A stretch of 12,389 nucleotides of DNA, from assembly GCA_947573015.1 (NCBI GenBank), contig CANPDS010000040.1, forward strand, positions 1 through 12,389, read 5' to 3'. The translations under genes were made by a program, and so were the position numbers. Below are positions 1 to 7,341 of this stretch, in pieces. Source of the stretch: an uncultured Muribaculum sp. (GTDB taxonomy: Bacteria; Bacteroidota; Bacteroidia; Bacteroidales; Muribaculaceae). A model generated the notes under the pieces. The model saw only the letters and a list, made by a program, of their open reading frames with translations, searched no databases and was not told where the DNA came from. Within the stretch, counting starts at the first letter, position 1; each line of letters starts with the position of its first letter.

Positions 1-97
1 GCATTTTGGCCGATGAAATCATCTTCATGGCGCCGGTGATCTTCTCCGACGACTTGACCGACCCTATGCGGCCCTTTAGTTCTCGCAGAGTTGCCAT
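1..97 (-). CDS. atpG: ATP synthase F1 gamma subunit, N-terminal part (cut by window edge)
   Basis: The first 32 codons are present, beginning with the ATG at 97-95 and running off the left edge. The peptide starts MATLRELKGRIGSVKSSEKI and continues with a TGAMKMIS segment, the typical N-terminal coiled-coil helix of the F1 gamma subunit. Gamma is the central rotor shaft that couples c-ring rotation to catalysis in the alpha3-beta3 head. It follows atpA after 68 bp, the normal position in bacterial atp operons. No Shine-Dalgarno sequence is evident. The identification rests on the start sequence plus context; the rest of the gene is not visible. Confidence 0.93.
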   Translation of the reverse strand, partial: MATLRELKGRIGSVKSSEKITGAMKMISSAKM

Positions 98-165
98 TGT
101 CTATTGTTTGTAAAGCGCGGACGGGGATTTCCATTATGGTACCCCGCCATGCTTCAGTGTCTTTA

Positions 166-1743
166 TTAATTCTTGTAGCGGCTTGCTATCTCGCGTGCAG
201 CCTGAGTAAGCTTGTCGGTGATATCATCGGTGAGCTGTCCGGCCGCAATGGCATCGAGCACATCCTTCTGATATTTGGCATGAAGCAACTGCAGGAAGAG
301 TTTCTGGAACTCGGCCACCTTATCGAGGGGCACATCCTCAAGAAGACCCTTTGTACCACAGAAGATCACGGCAACCTCATCCTCTACGGGCATAGGCTCG
401 TACTGGGGCTGTATAAGGAGTCGTTCGTTCTTACGGCCTTTATCGATCACTCGTGCAGTCACCGGATCTATATCGCCACCGAATTTGGTGAAAGACTCAA
501 GTTCGCGGAACTGTGCCTGATCGATCTTCAGCGTACCGGCAATCTTCTTCATAGGCTTGATCTGAGCGTTACCACCCACACGCGACACAGATATACCAAC
601 GTTGATGGCAGGACGGATACCACGGTTGAAAAGTGCGGTTTCCAGGAAGATCTGACCGTCGGTGATGGAGATAACGTTGGTCGGGATGTAAGCCGACACG
701 TCACCGGCCTGTGTCTCGATGATAGGAAGTGCTGTGAGCGATCCACCACCCTTGACCTTATCCTTGAGCACGGCAGGAAGGTCGTTCATTGATGAAGCCA
801 CCTCCTGATTGTCGATAATCTTGGCGGCACGTTCGAGCAGACGCGAATGGAGATAGAAGATATCGCCTGGATATGCCTCGCGGCCTGAAGGACGCTTAAG
901 GATAAGCGATATCTCACGGTATGCCACAGCCTGCTTGGAGAGATCATCGTAAACGATAAGAGCATCGCGGCCGGTATCACGGAAGTACTCGCCTATGGCT
1001 ACGCCTGCAAATGGAGCATAGTAGCGCATTGAGGCAGAGTCGGATGCATTTGCGGCAACTATCACAGTGTATGGGAGTGCACCGTTGTCGCGTAGAGTCT
1101 GCACGAGTGCAGCCACAGTAGATGCTTTCTGACCTATGGCTACATATATACAGTATACAGGTTTACCATCCTCGTAATTCTTACGCTGGTTGATGATGGT
1201 ATCGATGGCGATGGCAGTTTTACCGATCTGACGGTCACCGATGATAAGCTCGCGCTGTCCGCGACCGATAGGCACCATCGAGTCGATGGCCTTGATACCG
1301 GTCTGAAGAGGCTGCTTCACTGGCTGACGGAAAATAACGCCGGGAGCCTTGCGCTCAAGAGGCATACGCAGACGCTCGCCACTGATAGGCCCAGCACCAT
1401 CGATAGGCTCGCCGAGCACGTTGATGACGCGACCCAAGAGGCCTTCACCGACGAGCAATGATGCGATTTCGCCGGTGCGGCGTACGGTCATATTCTCAGT
1501 CACACGGTCCACGTTGTTGAGCAGAATCACACCGACGTTGCTCTCTTCGAGGTTCATGGCAACGCCTTTAACGCCATTCTCGAACTCAACGAGCTCGTTG
1601 GCGCGCACATTTTCGAGTCCGTAGACGTGGGCAACACCGTCGCCTACCTCAAGGACCGTACCAACTTCTTCGAACGACACTTTTGAGTTGACGTTCTCAA
1701 GCTGTTGTTTTAAAACTTCCGATATTTCGCTTGGGTTGATCAT
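166..1743 (-). CDS. atpA: ATP synthase F1 alpha subunit
   Basis: This 525-residue protein is the non-catalytic nucleotide-binding subunit of the F1 head, on the cytoplasmic side of the membrane. Visible landmarks are the beta-barrel N-terminal domain (about residues 25-95), the P-loop GDRQIGKT at 169-176, the ALIVYDDLSKQ Walker B region near 261-271, and the SVSRVGG segment with the arginine finger at about R388. Compared with the E. coli protein as I remember it, there is an extra segment before the conserved GGGSLTALPIIETQAGD (roughly residues 319-332), which I believe is usual in Bacteroidota. The gene starts 50 bp after atpH and is followed 68 bp later by atpG. The ATG at 1743 gives the expected N-terminus MINPSEISEVLKQQL. 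The large plus-strand frame inside it is a shadow. Confidence 0.98.
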   Translation of the reverse strand: MINPSEISEVLKQQLENVNSKVSFEEVGTVLEVGDGVAHVYGLENVRANELVEFENGVKGVAMNLEESNVGVILLNNVDRVTENMTVRRTGEIASLLVGEGLLGRVINVLGEPIDGAGPISGERLRMPLERKAPGVIFRQPVKQPLQTGIKAIDSMVPIGRGQRELIIGDRQIGKTAIAIDTIINQRKNYEDGKPVYCIYVAIGQKASTVAALVQTLRDNGALPYTVIVAANASDSASMRYYAPFAGVAIGEYFRDTGRDALIVYDDLSKQAVAYREISLILKRPSGREAYPGDIFYLHSRLLERAAKIIDNQEVASSMNDLPAVLKDKVKGGGSLTALPIIETQAGDVSAYIPTNVISITDGQIFLETALFNRGIRPAINVGISVSRVGGNAQIKPMKKIAGTLKIDQAQFRELESFTKFGGDIDPVTARVIDKGRKNERLLIQPQYEPMPVEDEVAVIFCGTKGLLEDVPLDKVAEFQKLFLQLLHAKYQKDVLDAIAAGQLTDDITDKLTQAAREIASRYKN

Positions 1744-1793
1744 TCTTGCTTGTTGGGGGATTAGGAGTGGGGATCGAAGATCGCCCTTTACTC

Positions 1794-2339
1794 TTACTTG
1801 CTAAGGAGTTTGAGACGCAGCTGCCGCAGCTCGCTGTCGAGCGAGGCGTCGAGGCGCTCTGAGTTGACGTCGATGATGAAACCACCGATCAACTCCGGGT
1901 CCACCTCCTGAGTGTACTCCAGAGTAGCACCCTTGAGATGTTTCTCCACCAGATGGTGAAGTTTATCGGTGATGTCGGCGGGCATATCGGCCGCAGTGAC
2001 AATCTTCACCATATAGATGTTGTTGGCACGGCGGTAGATGTCGAGATAGCGCAGCGCGATGGGCCGCACCATATCGATGCGGCGGTTCTCCACCAGCAGC
2101 TTGAGGAAGTCGGCAAAGACCGTGTCATCGCCGGCAGCGTGTGCCGCCGTAGTGAGCAGGGCGGTCTTATCGCCGGTAGCCACAAATGGGTTGGCCACCA
2201 CTTCCTGTAGACGTGGCTGCTCGACAAACGAGGCACACAGGCATTTCATAAGCTCATAGACCCTTTCGGCGCTCCCTTTTTCGAGAGCAAACTTATAGAG
2301 GGCTTTGGCATAGCGGTTAGGGATAAGACCTTGGTCCAT
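1794..2339 (-). CDS. atpH: ATP synthase F1 delta subunit (OSCP-like)
   Basis: This is a delta subunit of 181 residues, which ties the top of F1 to the peripheral b-subunit stalk. The N-terminal helical domain has the family's RYAKALYKFA segment (about residues 9-18) and an NPF..TGDKTALL loop (about 50-62). The C-terminal part has the DPELIGGF motif followed by a VNSERLDASLDSEL stretch, as in other delta subunits. I chose the ATG at 2339, which lies 8 bp after the atpF stop and gives the N-terminus MDQGLIPNRYAK. A TTG four codons upstream (2351) would overlap the atpF stop by four bases (TTGA) and cannot be excluded. The gene sits between atpF and atpA, as expected. Confidence 0.95.
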   Translation of the reverse strand: MDQGLIPNRYAKALYKFALEKGSAERVYELMKCLCASFVEQPRLQEVVANPFVATGDKTALLTTAAHAAGDDTVFADFLKLLVENRRIDMVRPIALRYLDIYRRANNIYMVKIVTAADMPADITDKLHHLVEKHLKGATLEYTQEVDPELIGGFIIDVNSERLDASLDSELRQLRLKLLSK

Positions 2340-2347
2340 GTCGGTTG

Positions 2348-2845
2348 TCAATTGTTGGTTTCCATTTCATCGAGGAGGGAGTCGACAAGCTTGGTCTGCG
2401 CCTTGGTGTCGGCCATCTGTCCGCGCACCACCTTAGTGGCTATATCGAGGGCAAACGAGCTGACCTCATCGCGGAACTGCTGGCGGGCCTCCTTGCGCTC
2501 CTGTTCGATAGACACTTTAGCGGCGTCCATCACCTTTTGCGCTTCCTTGGAAGCCGCTGAGCGGGCTTCCTCGATTATCTCGGTCTTCATGCGGTCGGCC
2601 TCGCGAAGTATCTCAGCCTGCTGCTTGCGGGCTTCGTCTATATACTTCTGGGCCTCCTGGCGGGCGTTGTCAAGCTGCTCTTTGGCACTTTGTGCATACT
2701 CCACACCCTTGTCGATGAGATCGGCACGGTCATCGACGCTCTTCATGATGGCAGGCCAGCCCCACTTCGCCAATACGACGAAGAGAATGGCAAATGCCAC
2801 GAACATCCAGAAGACCAGGCCAAATTCAGGCGTGAATAGTTCCAT
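2348..2845 (-). CDS. atpF: ATP synthase Fo subunit b
   Basis: This 165-residue peripheral-stalk subunit has one N-terminal membrane segment (about residues 8-28, WMFVAFAILFVVLAKWGWPA). A long charged helix rich in Glu, Lys, Arg, Gln and Ala follows and forms the dimeric stalk up to the delta subunit. Length and layout are normal for the family. The N-terminal MELFTPEFGLVFW is typical of Bacteroidota b subunits as I remember them. The start at 2845 lies 18 bp after the atpE stop, and the stop is 8 bp before the atpH ATG, so the genes are tightly packed and probably translationally coupled. Confidence 0.96.
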   Translation of the reverse strand: MELFTPEFGLVFWMFVAFAILFVVLAKWGWPAIMKSVDDRADLIDKGVEYAQSAKEQLDNARQEAQKYIDEARKQQAEILREADRMKTEIIEEARSAASKEAQKVMDAAKVSIEQERKEARQQFRDEVSSFALDIATKVVRGQMADTKAQTKLVDSLLDEMETNN

Positions 2846-2863
2846 GTAGTGGAGATGCTTTGA

Positions 2864-3115
2864 TTAAAGGAAGAATGCCAGAACGCAGACGATAACGGCG
2901 AAAAGAGCCACACCCTCGATAAGGGCGGCGATAACGATCATGTTGCTTCGAATGTCGCCGGTAGCTTCGGGCTGACGAGCGATAGCCTCCATGGCGGCAC
3001 CACCGATCTTGCCAATACCGATACCAGCGCCGATTGCTGCGATAGCTGCGCCAAGACATGCTCCGATACCCTTGAGACCTGCGTCGATTGCTGCGATGAT
3101 TAATGCTGTTAACAT
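2864..3115 (-). CDS. atpE: ATP synthase Fo subunit c (proteolipid ring)
   Basis: This 83-residue hairpin protein has two membrane helices joined by the polar loop ARQPEATGD (about residues 46-54). The ion-binding acid is E67 in the second helix (AALIEGVALF). The residue after it is Gly, not Ser or Thr. The helix-1 position that is Gln in sodium-type c subunits aligns with Ile here. Both favour proton rather than sodium coupling, though this is read by eye against one remembered reference (Ilyobacter tartaricus). A glycine-rich helix 1 (GAGIGIGKIGGA) fits tight ring packing. The gene follows atpB after an AT-rich 59-bp spacer in which I see no promoter or hairpin. Confidence 0.97.
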   Translation of the reverse strand: MLTALIIAAIDAGLKGIGACLGAAIAAIGAGIGIGKIGGAAMEAIARQPEATGDIRSNMIVIAALIEGVALFAVIVCVLAFFL

Positions 3116-3174
3116 AATTGTGTAGGATTTATTGGTTAATATATTTTACATAAGTTTTTAAGTGAGTAGAGAGG

Positions 3175-4356
3175 TTAGGCTTTTGCCGGAGATTCGTCAG
3201 TATCATGCTTGTCATGATGCCCTTCCTCCTGCGCCAATCCGATAAACACGGTGGACAGCATGGTGAACACGTATGCCTGAATGAAGCTCACAAGCACGTC
3301 GATGAGCAACATGAACACTGAGAAAAGAATCGATATCACCAGAGTGCCACCCAGAGCCGCGGCACCCATAGCGCCAAGGATGAAGATAAGGAGAGTGAGC
3401 ACAATCACGATGATGTGGCCACCCATCATGTTTGCGAAAAGACGCACGGTAAGAGCCGCAGGCTTGGTGAATACACCGAAGAGCTCTATCACGGGCATGA
3501 TGGGAATCGGGAACTTGAGCCACAGGGGCACATCGGGCCAGAACACTTCTTTCCAATAGTGCTTGGTACCGAAGATATTTACTATAAGGAATGTGATAAG
3601 CGAGAGCACAAGAGTAACGGCGATATTGCCAGTGATGTTGGCTCCACCGGGAAATATCACAATCAGACCAAGCAGATTGGCTACAAGGATGAAGAAGAAC
3701 ACCGTGAGCAGATATGGGCCGAATTTGCGGCTCTTTGCTCCAAGGGTGGGCTTGATCACTCCGTAATATACAAACTCGATCACAGCCTCAATGGCACCAT
3801 GCATGCGTCGCGGAGCCTTGTAGCCCTGTTTACGGTACCATGCGGCAACGCTGAGCACCATCCACATCACCAGAATACAGGCAATAAATATGGCGCAGAC
3901 ATTTTTGGTGATAGAGAGGTCAACGGGACGATATTCTACCATCTGTGTCTGACCGTCGACCAGCTCGGGGCGCAGTCCGATGAGTTTGTTATGCCAGTCG
4001 CTATCGTGTCCACCGAGACGGAATGTCATCTCGTCACCATCGGGATCAGTAACAGTGTAGCTCTGCCCATGGCCAATTCGGGATGAGCTGAAGCAGTGCC
4101 AGCGACCCTGATAGTCGCGCACTATCACGGGGAGCGGGATGCGCAACTCGTGGCTGAAGGGCACTTCCCAGCCGTAGCCGTCGCCAAGATGCTCGAAGAT
4201 AATCTCCTTAGGGTCGATTTTCTTCTCCTCAGAGCGGGAAGTTACCTCATCCTCCTGCACAGTGGCCTCTACATCGGCCTCCGCAGCCGTCAGTGACGGT
4301 GCCACGGGGATCAACATAGCCATGAGCAGGGTAAGAAACAGGATGGTACGTTTCAT
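3175..4356 (-). CDS. atpB: ATP synthase Fo subunit a with signal peptide and extra periplasmic domain
   Basis: This 393-residue stator subunit carries the two ion half-channels. The essential arginine is R305 in ALTVRLFANMMGGH, and the preceding KFPIPIMPVIELFGVFTKPA segment is also conserved. It is much longer than the E. coli protein (about 270 residues). Residues 1 to about 25 look like a cleavable signal peptide (MKRTILFLTLLMAMLIPVAP, then an Ala-rich cleavage region). Residues about 26-150 form a hydrophilic domain that should lie outside the cytoplasmic membrane. The first true membrane helix starts near 152. Long AtpB proteins of this form are, as I recall, common in Bacteroidota. The C-terminus is His/Asp rich (EEGHHDKHD). 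The ATG lies one base after the atpC stop, so translation is probably coupled. Confidence 0.97.
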   Translation of the reverse strand: MKRTILFLTLLMAMLIPVAPSLTAAEADVEATVQEDEVTSRSEEKKIDPKEIIFEHLGDGYGWEVPFSHELRIPLPVIVRDYQGRWHCFSSSRIGHGQSYTVTDPDGDEMTFRLGGHDSDWHNKLIGLRPELVDGQTQMVEYRPVDLSITKNVCAIFIACILVMWMVLSVAAWYRKQGYKAPRRMHGAIEAVIEFVYYGVIKPTLGAKSRKFGPYLLTVFFFILVANLLGLIVIFPGGANITGNIAVTLVLSLITFLIVNIFGTKHYWKEVFWPDVPLWLKFPIPIMPVIELFGVFTKPAALTVRLFANMMGGHIIVIVLTLLIFILGAMGAAALGGTLVISILFSVFMLLIDVLVSFIQAYVFTMLSTVFIGLAQEEGHHDKHDTDESPAKA

Positions 4357-4357
4357 A

Positions 4358-4591
4358 TCAATAGATGCATACAGATACTACATTGTTGTCGACATCGACG
4401 ATGCCTCCGGCCACATCGACTTGAGCCATATGGCCATCGTGTTCGTAGGCTACGGGGCCCGGCACAAGCGTGGAGATCAGCGAAGCATGACCGGGAAGCA
4501 CCATGAAAGTGCCGTCGGCGCCAGGAAGCGACACCTTGCTCACTTCACCCTCGAAGAGGATATCTTGTGCAGAGATAATTTTGAGCACCAT
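4358..4591 (-). CDS. atpC: ATP synthase F1 epsilon subunit, short form
   Basis: At only 77 residues this covers just the N-terminal beta-sandwich domain of epsilon, including the GTFMVLPGHASL motif (about residues 27-38). The C-terminal two-helix domain that can insert into F1 and inhibit ATP hydrolysis in E. coli (139 residues) is absent. The reading frame ends cleanly in TGA with one base before the atpB start, and I see no leftover helical coding sequence, so this looks like a natural short form rather than a frameshift. Short epsilon subunits are, to my knowledge, normal in Bacteroidota. It lies 39 bp after atpD. Its role is to link gamma to the c-ring. Confidence 0.93.
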   Translation of the reverse strand: MVLKIISAQDILFEGEVSKVSLPGADGTFMVLPGHASLISTLVPGPVAYEHDGHMAQVDVAGGIVDVDNNVVSVCIY

Positions 4592-4630
4592 ATCTGTATG
4601 TATAGTTTAGTTGCCTTAAAATGCGGTTAA

Positions 4631-6133
4631 TTACTTCACTTCGGCGAGCATCTTCTTGCCTTTGGCAATCGCATCGTCGATTGTGCCGACGTTGAGGAAT
4701 GCCTGTTCGGGATACTCGTCCATCTCTCCGCTGAGAATCATCTTGAAGCCACGGATAGTCTCGCTCAGAGGAACCATCACACCGGGAAGGCCGGTGAACT
4801 GCTCGGCTACGAAGAATGGCTGCGAGAGGAAACGCTGTGCACGACGTGCACGCGCTACCACAAGCTTATCTTCATCGGAGAGTTCGTCGACACCGAGGAT
4901 GGCGATGATATCCTGAAGCTCGTTATATTTTTGCAGGAGCTGCTTCACAGCCTGAGCGGTGTTGTAGTGGTCCTCACCTATGATATGCGGATCGAGGATA
5001 CGCGAAGTTGACTCCAGCGGATCGACGGCGGGATAGATACCGAGCTCCGAGATCTTACGCGAGAGCACGGTGGTAGCGTCGAGGAAGCTGAAGGTTGTGG
5101 CGGGCGCAGGGTCAGTAAGGTCGTCGGCCGGCACATAGATAGCCTGTACCGATGTGATAGAACCCTGCTTTGTAGAGGTGATACGCTCCTGGAGGGCACC
5201 CATCTCAGAGGCCAGAGTAGGCTGATAACCTACCGCCGACGGCATACGACCCAGAAGGGCAGATACCTCAGAACCGGCCTGTGTGAAACGGAAGATATTA
5301 TCGATGAAGAGAAGGATATCCTTACCTCCGGCATCCTGGTCGCGGAACTGCTCGGCAACAGTAAGACCGGTAAGAGCCACACGCAGACGTGCACCCGGCG
5401 GTTCGTTCATCTGACCGAACACGAGCGTTGCCTGAGAATCAGCTACCTGCTTCATATCGACATCGGCGAGGTTCCACTCACCTTTGTCCATCCCTTCGCG
5501 GAATTTGTCACCGTACTTCATAACACCGCTCTCGATCATCTCGCGGAGAAGATCGTTACCCTCGCGGGTACGCTCGCCCACACCGGTAAATACAGAGAAA
5601 CCGTTATGGCCCTTGGCGATGTTATTGATAAGCTCCATGATGAGCACGGTCTTGCCTACGCCGGCACCACCGAACAGACCGATCTTGCCACCCTTTGAAT
5701 AGGGTTCGAGCAGGTCGATGACCTTGATACCGGTGTAAAGGATCTCTGTGCCGATGGTAAGGTCGTCGAATGCGGGCGCCGGCTGATGAATAGGGCGCAA
5801 CGACTCGCGATCAAGTTCGGGCAGGTGGTCGATGGCGTCACCGATCACATTGAGCAGACGGCCTTTCACCTGATTGCCGGTAGGTACGGCAATAGGACGG
5901 CCGAGGTTTTCTACGCGCACACCGCGCTGCAGACCGTCGGTACTTTCCATGGCCACGCATCTCACGGTGTCCTCGCCGATGTGTTGCTCGACTTCAAGGA
6001 TGAGTTCGCTACCGTCATCCTTGGGTACACGCAGAGCCGTGTAAATGGGAGGGACGATGTTGCCGTCGCCCTCAAAGGTGACGTCGACCACAGGACCGGT
6101 CACCTGAGCTACTTTTCCGAATTTATCGCTCAT
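4631..6133 (-). CDS. atpD: ATP synthase F1 beta subunit (catalytic)
   Basis: This 500-residue protein carries the catalytic sites. The P-loop GGAGVGKT is at 155-162, the catalytic Glu lies in VGERTREGND (about E187), the LLFIDNIFRFTQAG Walker B region is at about 274-287, and the DELSDEDKLVVARARR rotor-contact loop lies in the C-terminal helical domain. It is longer than E. coli beta (about 460 residues), mainly because of an insert of about 27 residues between REGND and GQMNEPPG (roughly 206-235). A smaller three-residue insert sits near QDAGGKD. The start at 6133 gives MSDKFGKVAQVTGPVVDV, the expected N-terminus. It is the first atp gene and begins 82 bp after nuoH, without a visible terminator between them. 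Confidence 0.98.
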   Translation of the reverse strand: MSDKFGKVAQVTGPVVDVTFEGDGNIVPPIYTALRVPKDDGSELILEVEQHIGEDTVRCVAMESTDGLQRGVRVENLGRPIAVPTGNQVKGRLLNVIGDAIDHLPELDRESLRPIHQPAPAFDDLTIGTEILYTGIKVIDLLEPYSKGGKIGLFGGAGVGKTVLIMELINNIAKGHNGFSVFTGVGERTREGNDLLREMIESGVMKYGDKFREGMDKGEWNLADVDMKQVADSQATLVFGQMNEPPGARLRVALTGLTVAEQFRDQDAGGKDILLFIDNIFRFTQAGSEVSALLGRMPSAVGYQPTLASEMGALQERITSTKQGSITSVQAIYVPADDLTDPAPATTFSFLDATTVLSRKISELGIYPAVDPLESTSRILDPHIIGEDHYNTAQAVKQLLQKYNELQDIIAILGVDELSDEDKLVVARARRAQRFLSQPFFVAEQFTGLPGVMVPLSETIRGFKMILSGEMDEYPEQAFLNVGTIDDAIAKGKKMLAEVK

Positions 6134-6215
6134 TGTAGGGTATAATATCGTTGAAGGGGATGTAAATATGCAGAGAGAATAAGAACAAAGCCTTTATGTG
6201 TGTTCAAGCAGTGTC

Positions 6216-7295
6216 TTAAAAGTGGAGGCCATAGCATACCACCAGTACCATCAGCACGAGGTTGACGAGATTGATGGGAAGCAGGTATTTCCACTCAAGG
6301 GTAAGGAGTTGGTCGATACGCAGACGGGGGAATGTCCACTTGAACCAAATGATAATAAACGAAAGCACAATAGCCTTGCCTATAAACCAGATGGTAGAGG
6401 GTATCCAATCCATCACGCCATTAAATGCGTCCCAGCCGGGGATGTGAAGAGGAGCCCAACCGCCAAAGAACAGGAGTGCAGCCACTCCTGACACGATGAA
6501 GAGATTGAGATACTCTGCGAGATAGAAGAAGCCGAAATGGATACCGGAATACTCGGTGTGGTATCCTGCGGTAAGCTCACTTTCGGCCTCAGGAAGGTCG
6601 AACGGGCCACGGTTGGTCTCGGCGGTACCTGCGATGATGAAGATCACGAATGCGATGATGGCAGGTATATGACCTGAGAATATAAACCACATACCATCGC
6701 TCTGCAACTGGCACATCTCCGATATCGACATGGTGCCTGCGAAAGCCACCATAGTTATGACAGAAAGTCCCATCGAAAGCTCATAACTTACCATCTGCGC
6801 ACCCGAACGGAGAGCGCCGATGAGTGTGAACTTATTGTTTGACGACCATCCGGCAAGAAGTATGCCTAGCACGCCTATCGAGCTTACAGCCAACAGGAAG
6901 AATATGCCGATATTGAAGTCGATAATCTGGATACCGCTACCCCATGGCAGCATAGAGAAGCAGAGCATCGAGGCGAGGATCACCAGATATGGAGCCAGCG
7001 CAAAGAGAAACTTGTCGATATGGTTGAGCGAGATAAGCTCCTTGATAAGGATCTTGAACATGTCGGCCACCGACTGAAGTACACCCCATGGACCCACACG
7101 GTTGGGACCGAGGCGACATTGGAAAGCGGCGCAAACCTTGCGCTCAAAGTAGATGTAGAAGAGTGCGAGTACGGAATATGACAAAAGGAGCAGCACACCG
7201 ATGAGCACACACTCAATGGTCACGGCGGCCCAGGGTGCACACCATGATAGAAGCCACTGATTGAGCCACTCGGCTCCGTGAGATAGTTCTAACAT
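6216..7295 (-). CDS. nuoH: NADH-quinone oxidoreductase (complex I) subunit H
   Basis: This 359-residue membrane subunit has about eight transmembrane helices. It forms the quinone-entry channel and the joint between the hydrophilic arm and the membrane arm. Conserved family segments are visible: ERKVCAAFQCRLGPNRVGPWG at 51-71, the loop GALRSGAQMVSYEL at about 160-173, and ETNRGPFDLPEAESEL at 226-241. The C-terminal RIDQLLTLEWKYLLPINL is also typical. Length is normal and the frame is intact. It follows nuoCD after 46 bp, so nuoE, nuoF and nuoG are not between them. Unusually, atpD rather than nuoI comes next. Confidence 0.98.
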   Translation of the reverse strand: MLELSHGAEWLNQWLLSWCAPWAAVTIECVLIGVLLLLSYSVLALFYIYFERKVCAAFQCRLGPNRVGPWGVLQSVADMFKILIKELISLNHIDKFLFALAPYLVILASMLCFSMLPWGSGIQIIDFNIGIFFLLAVSSIGVLGILLAGWSSNNKFTLIGALRSGAQMVSYELSMGLSVITMVAFAGTMSISEMCQLQSDGMWFIFSGHIPAIIAFVIFIIAGTAETNRGPFDLPEAESELTAGYHTEYSGIHFGFFYLAEYLNLFIVSGVAALLFFGGWAPLHIPGWDAFNGVMDWIPSTIWFIGKAIVLSFIIIWFKWTFPRLRIDQLLTLEWKYLLPINLVNLVLMVLVVCYGLHF

Positions 7296-7341
7296 ATATA
7301 TCTTGCTTGAAATATGTGTAATCCGTTACTTGAACTGGTTA

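Noticed and set aside
91..792. 233-codon plus-strand open frame antisense to atpA
   Set aside because: It lies opposite a certain atpA gene and shows no recognisable domain. It is a by-product of the atpA codon pattern.
2340..2351. TTG start for atpH overlapping the atpF stop
   Set aside because: The ATG four codons downstream gives a family-like N-terminus (MDQGLIPNRYAK). The TTG would add residues not expected in delta subunits.
3415..4086. 223-codon plus-strand open frame antisense to atpB
   Set aside because: It is fully opposite atpB, has a composition unlike a real protein, and has no promoter or family resemblance.
6161..6189. Possible separate atpD promoter (TTTG, 17 bp, TATTTACA on the minus strand)
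   Set aside because: TATTTACA matches TAnnTTTG in only three of its six fixed positions, so it is too weak to call. An internal promoter is still possible.
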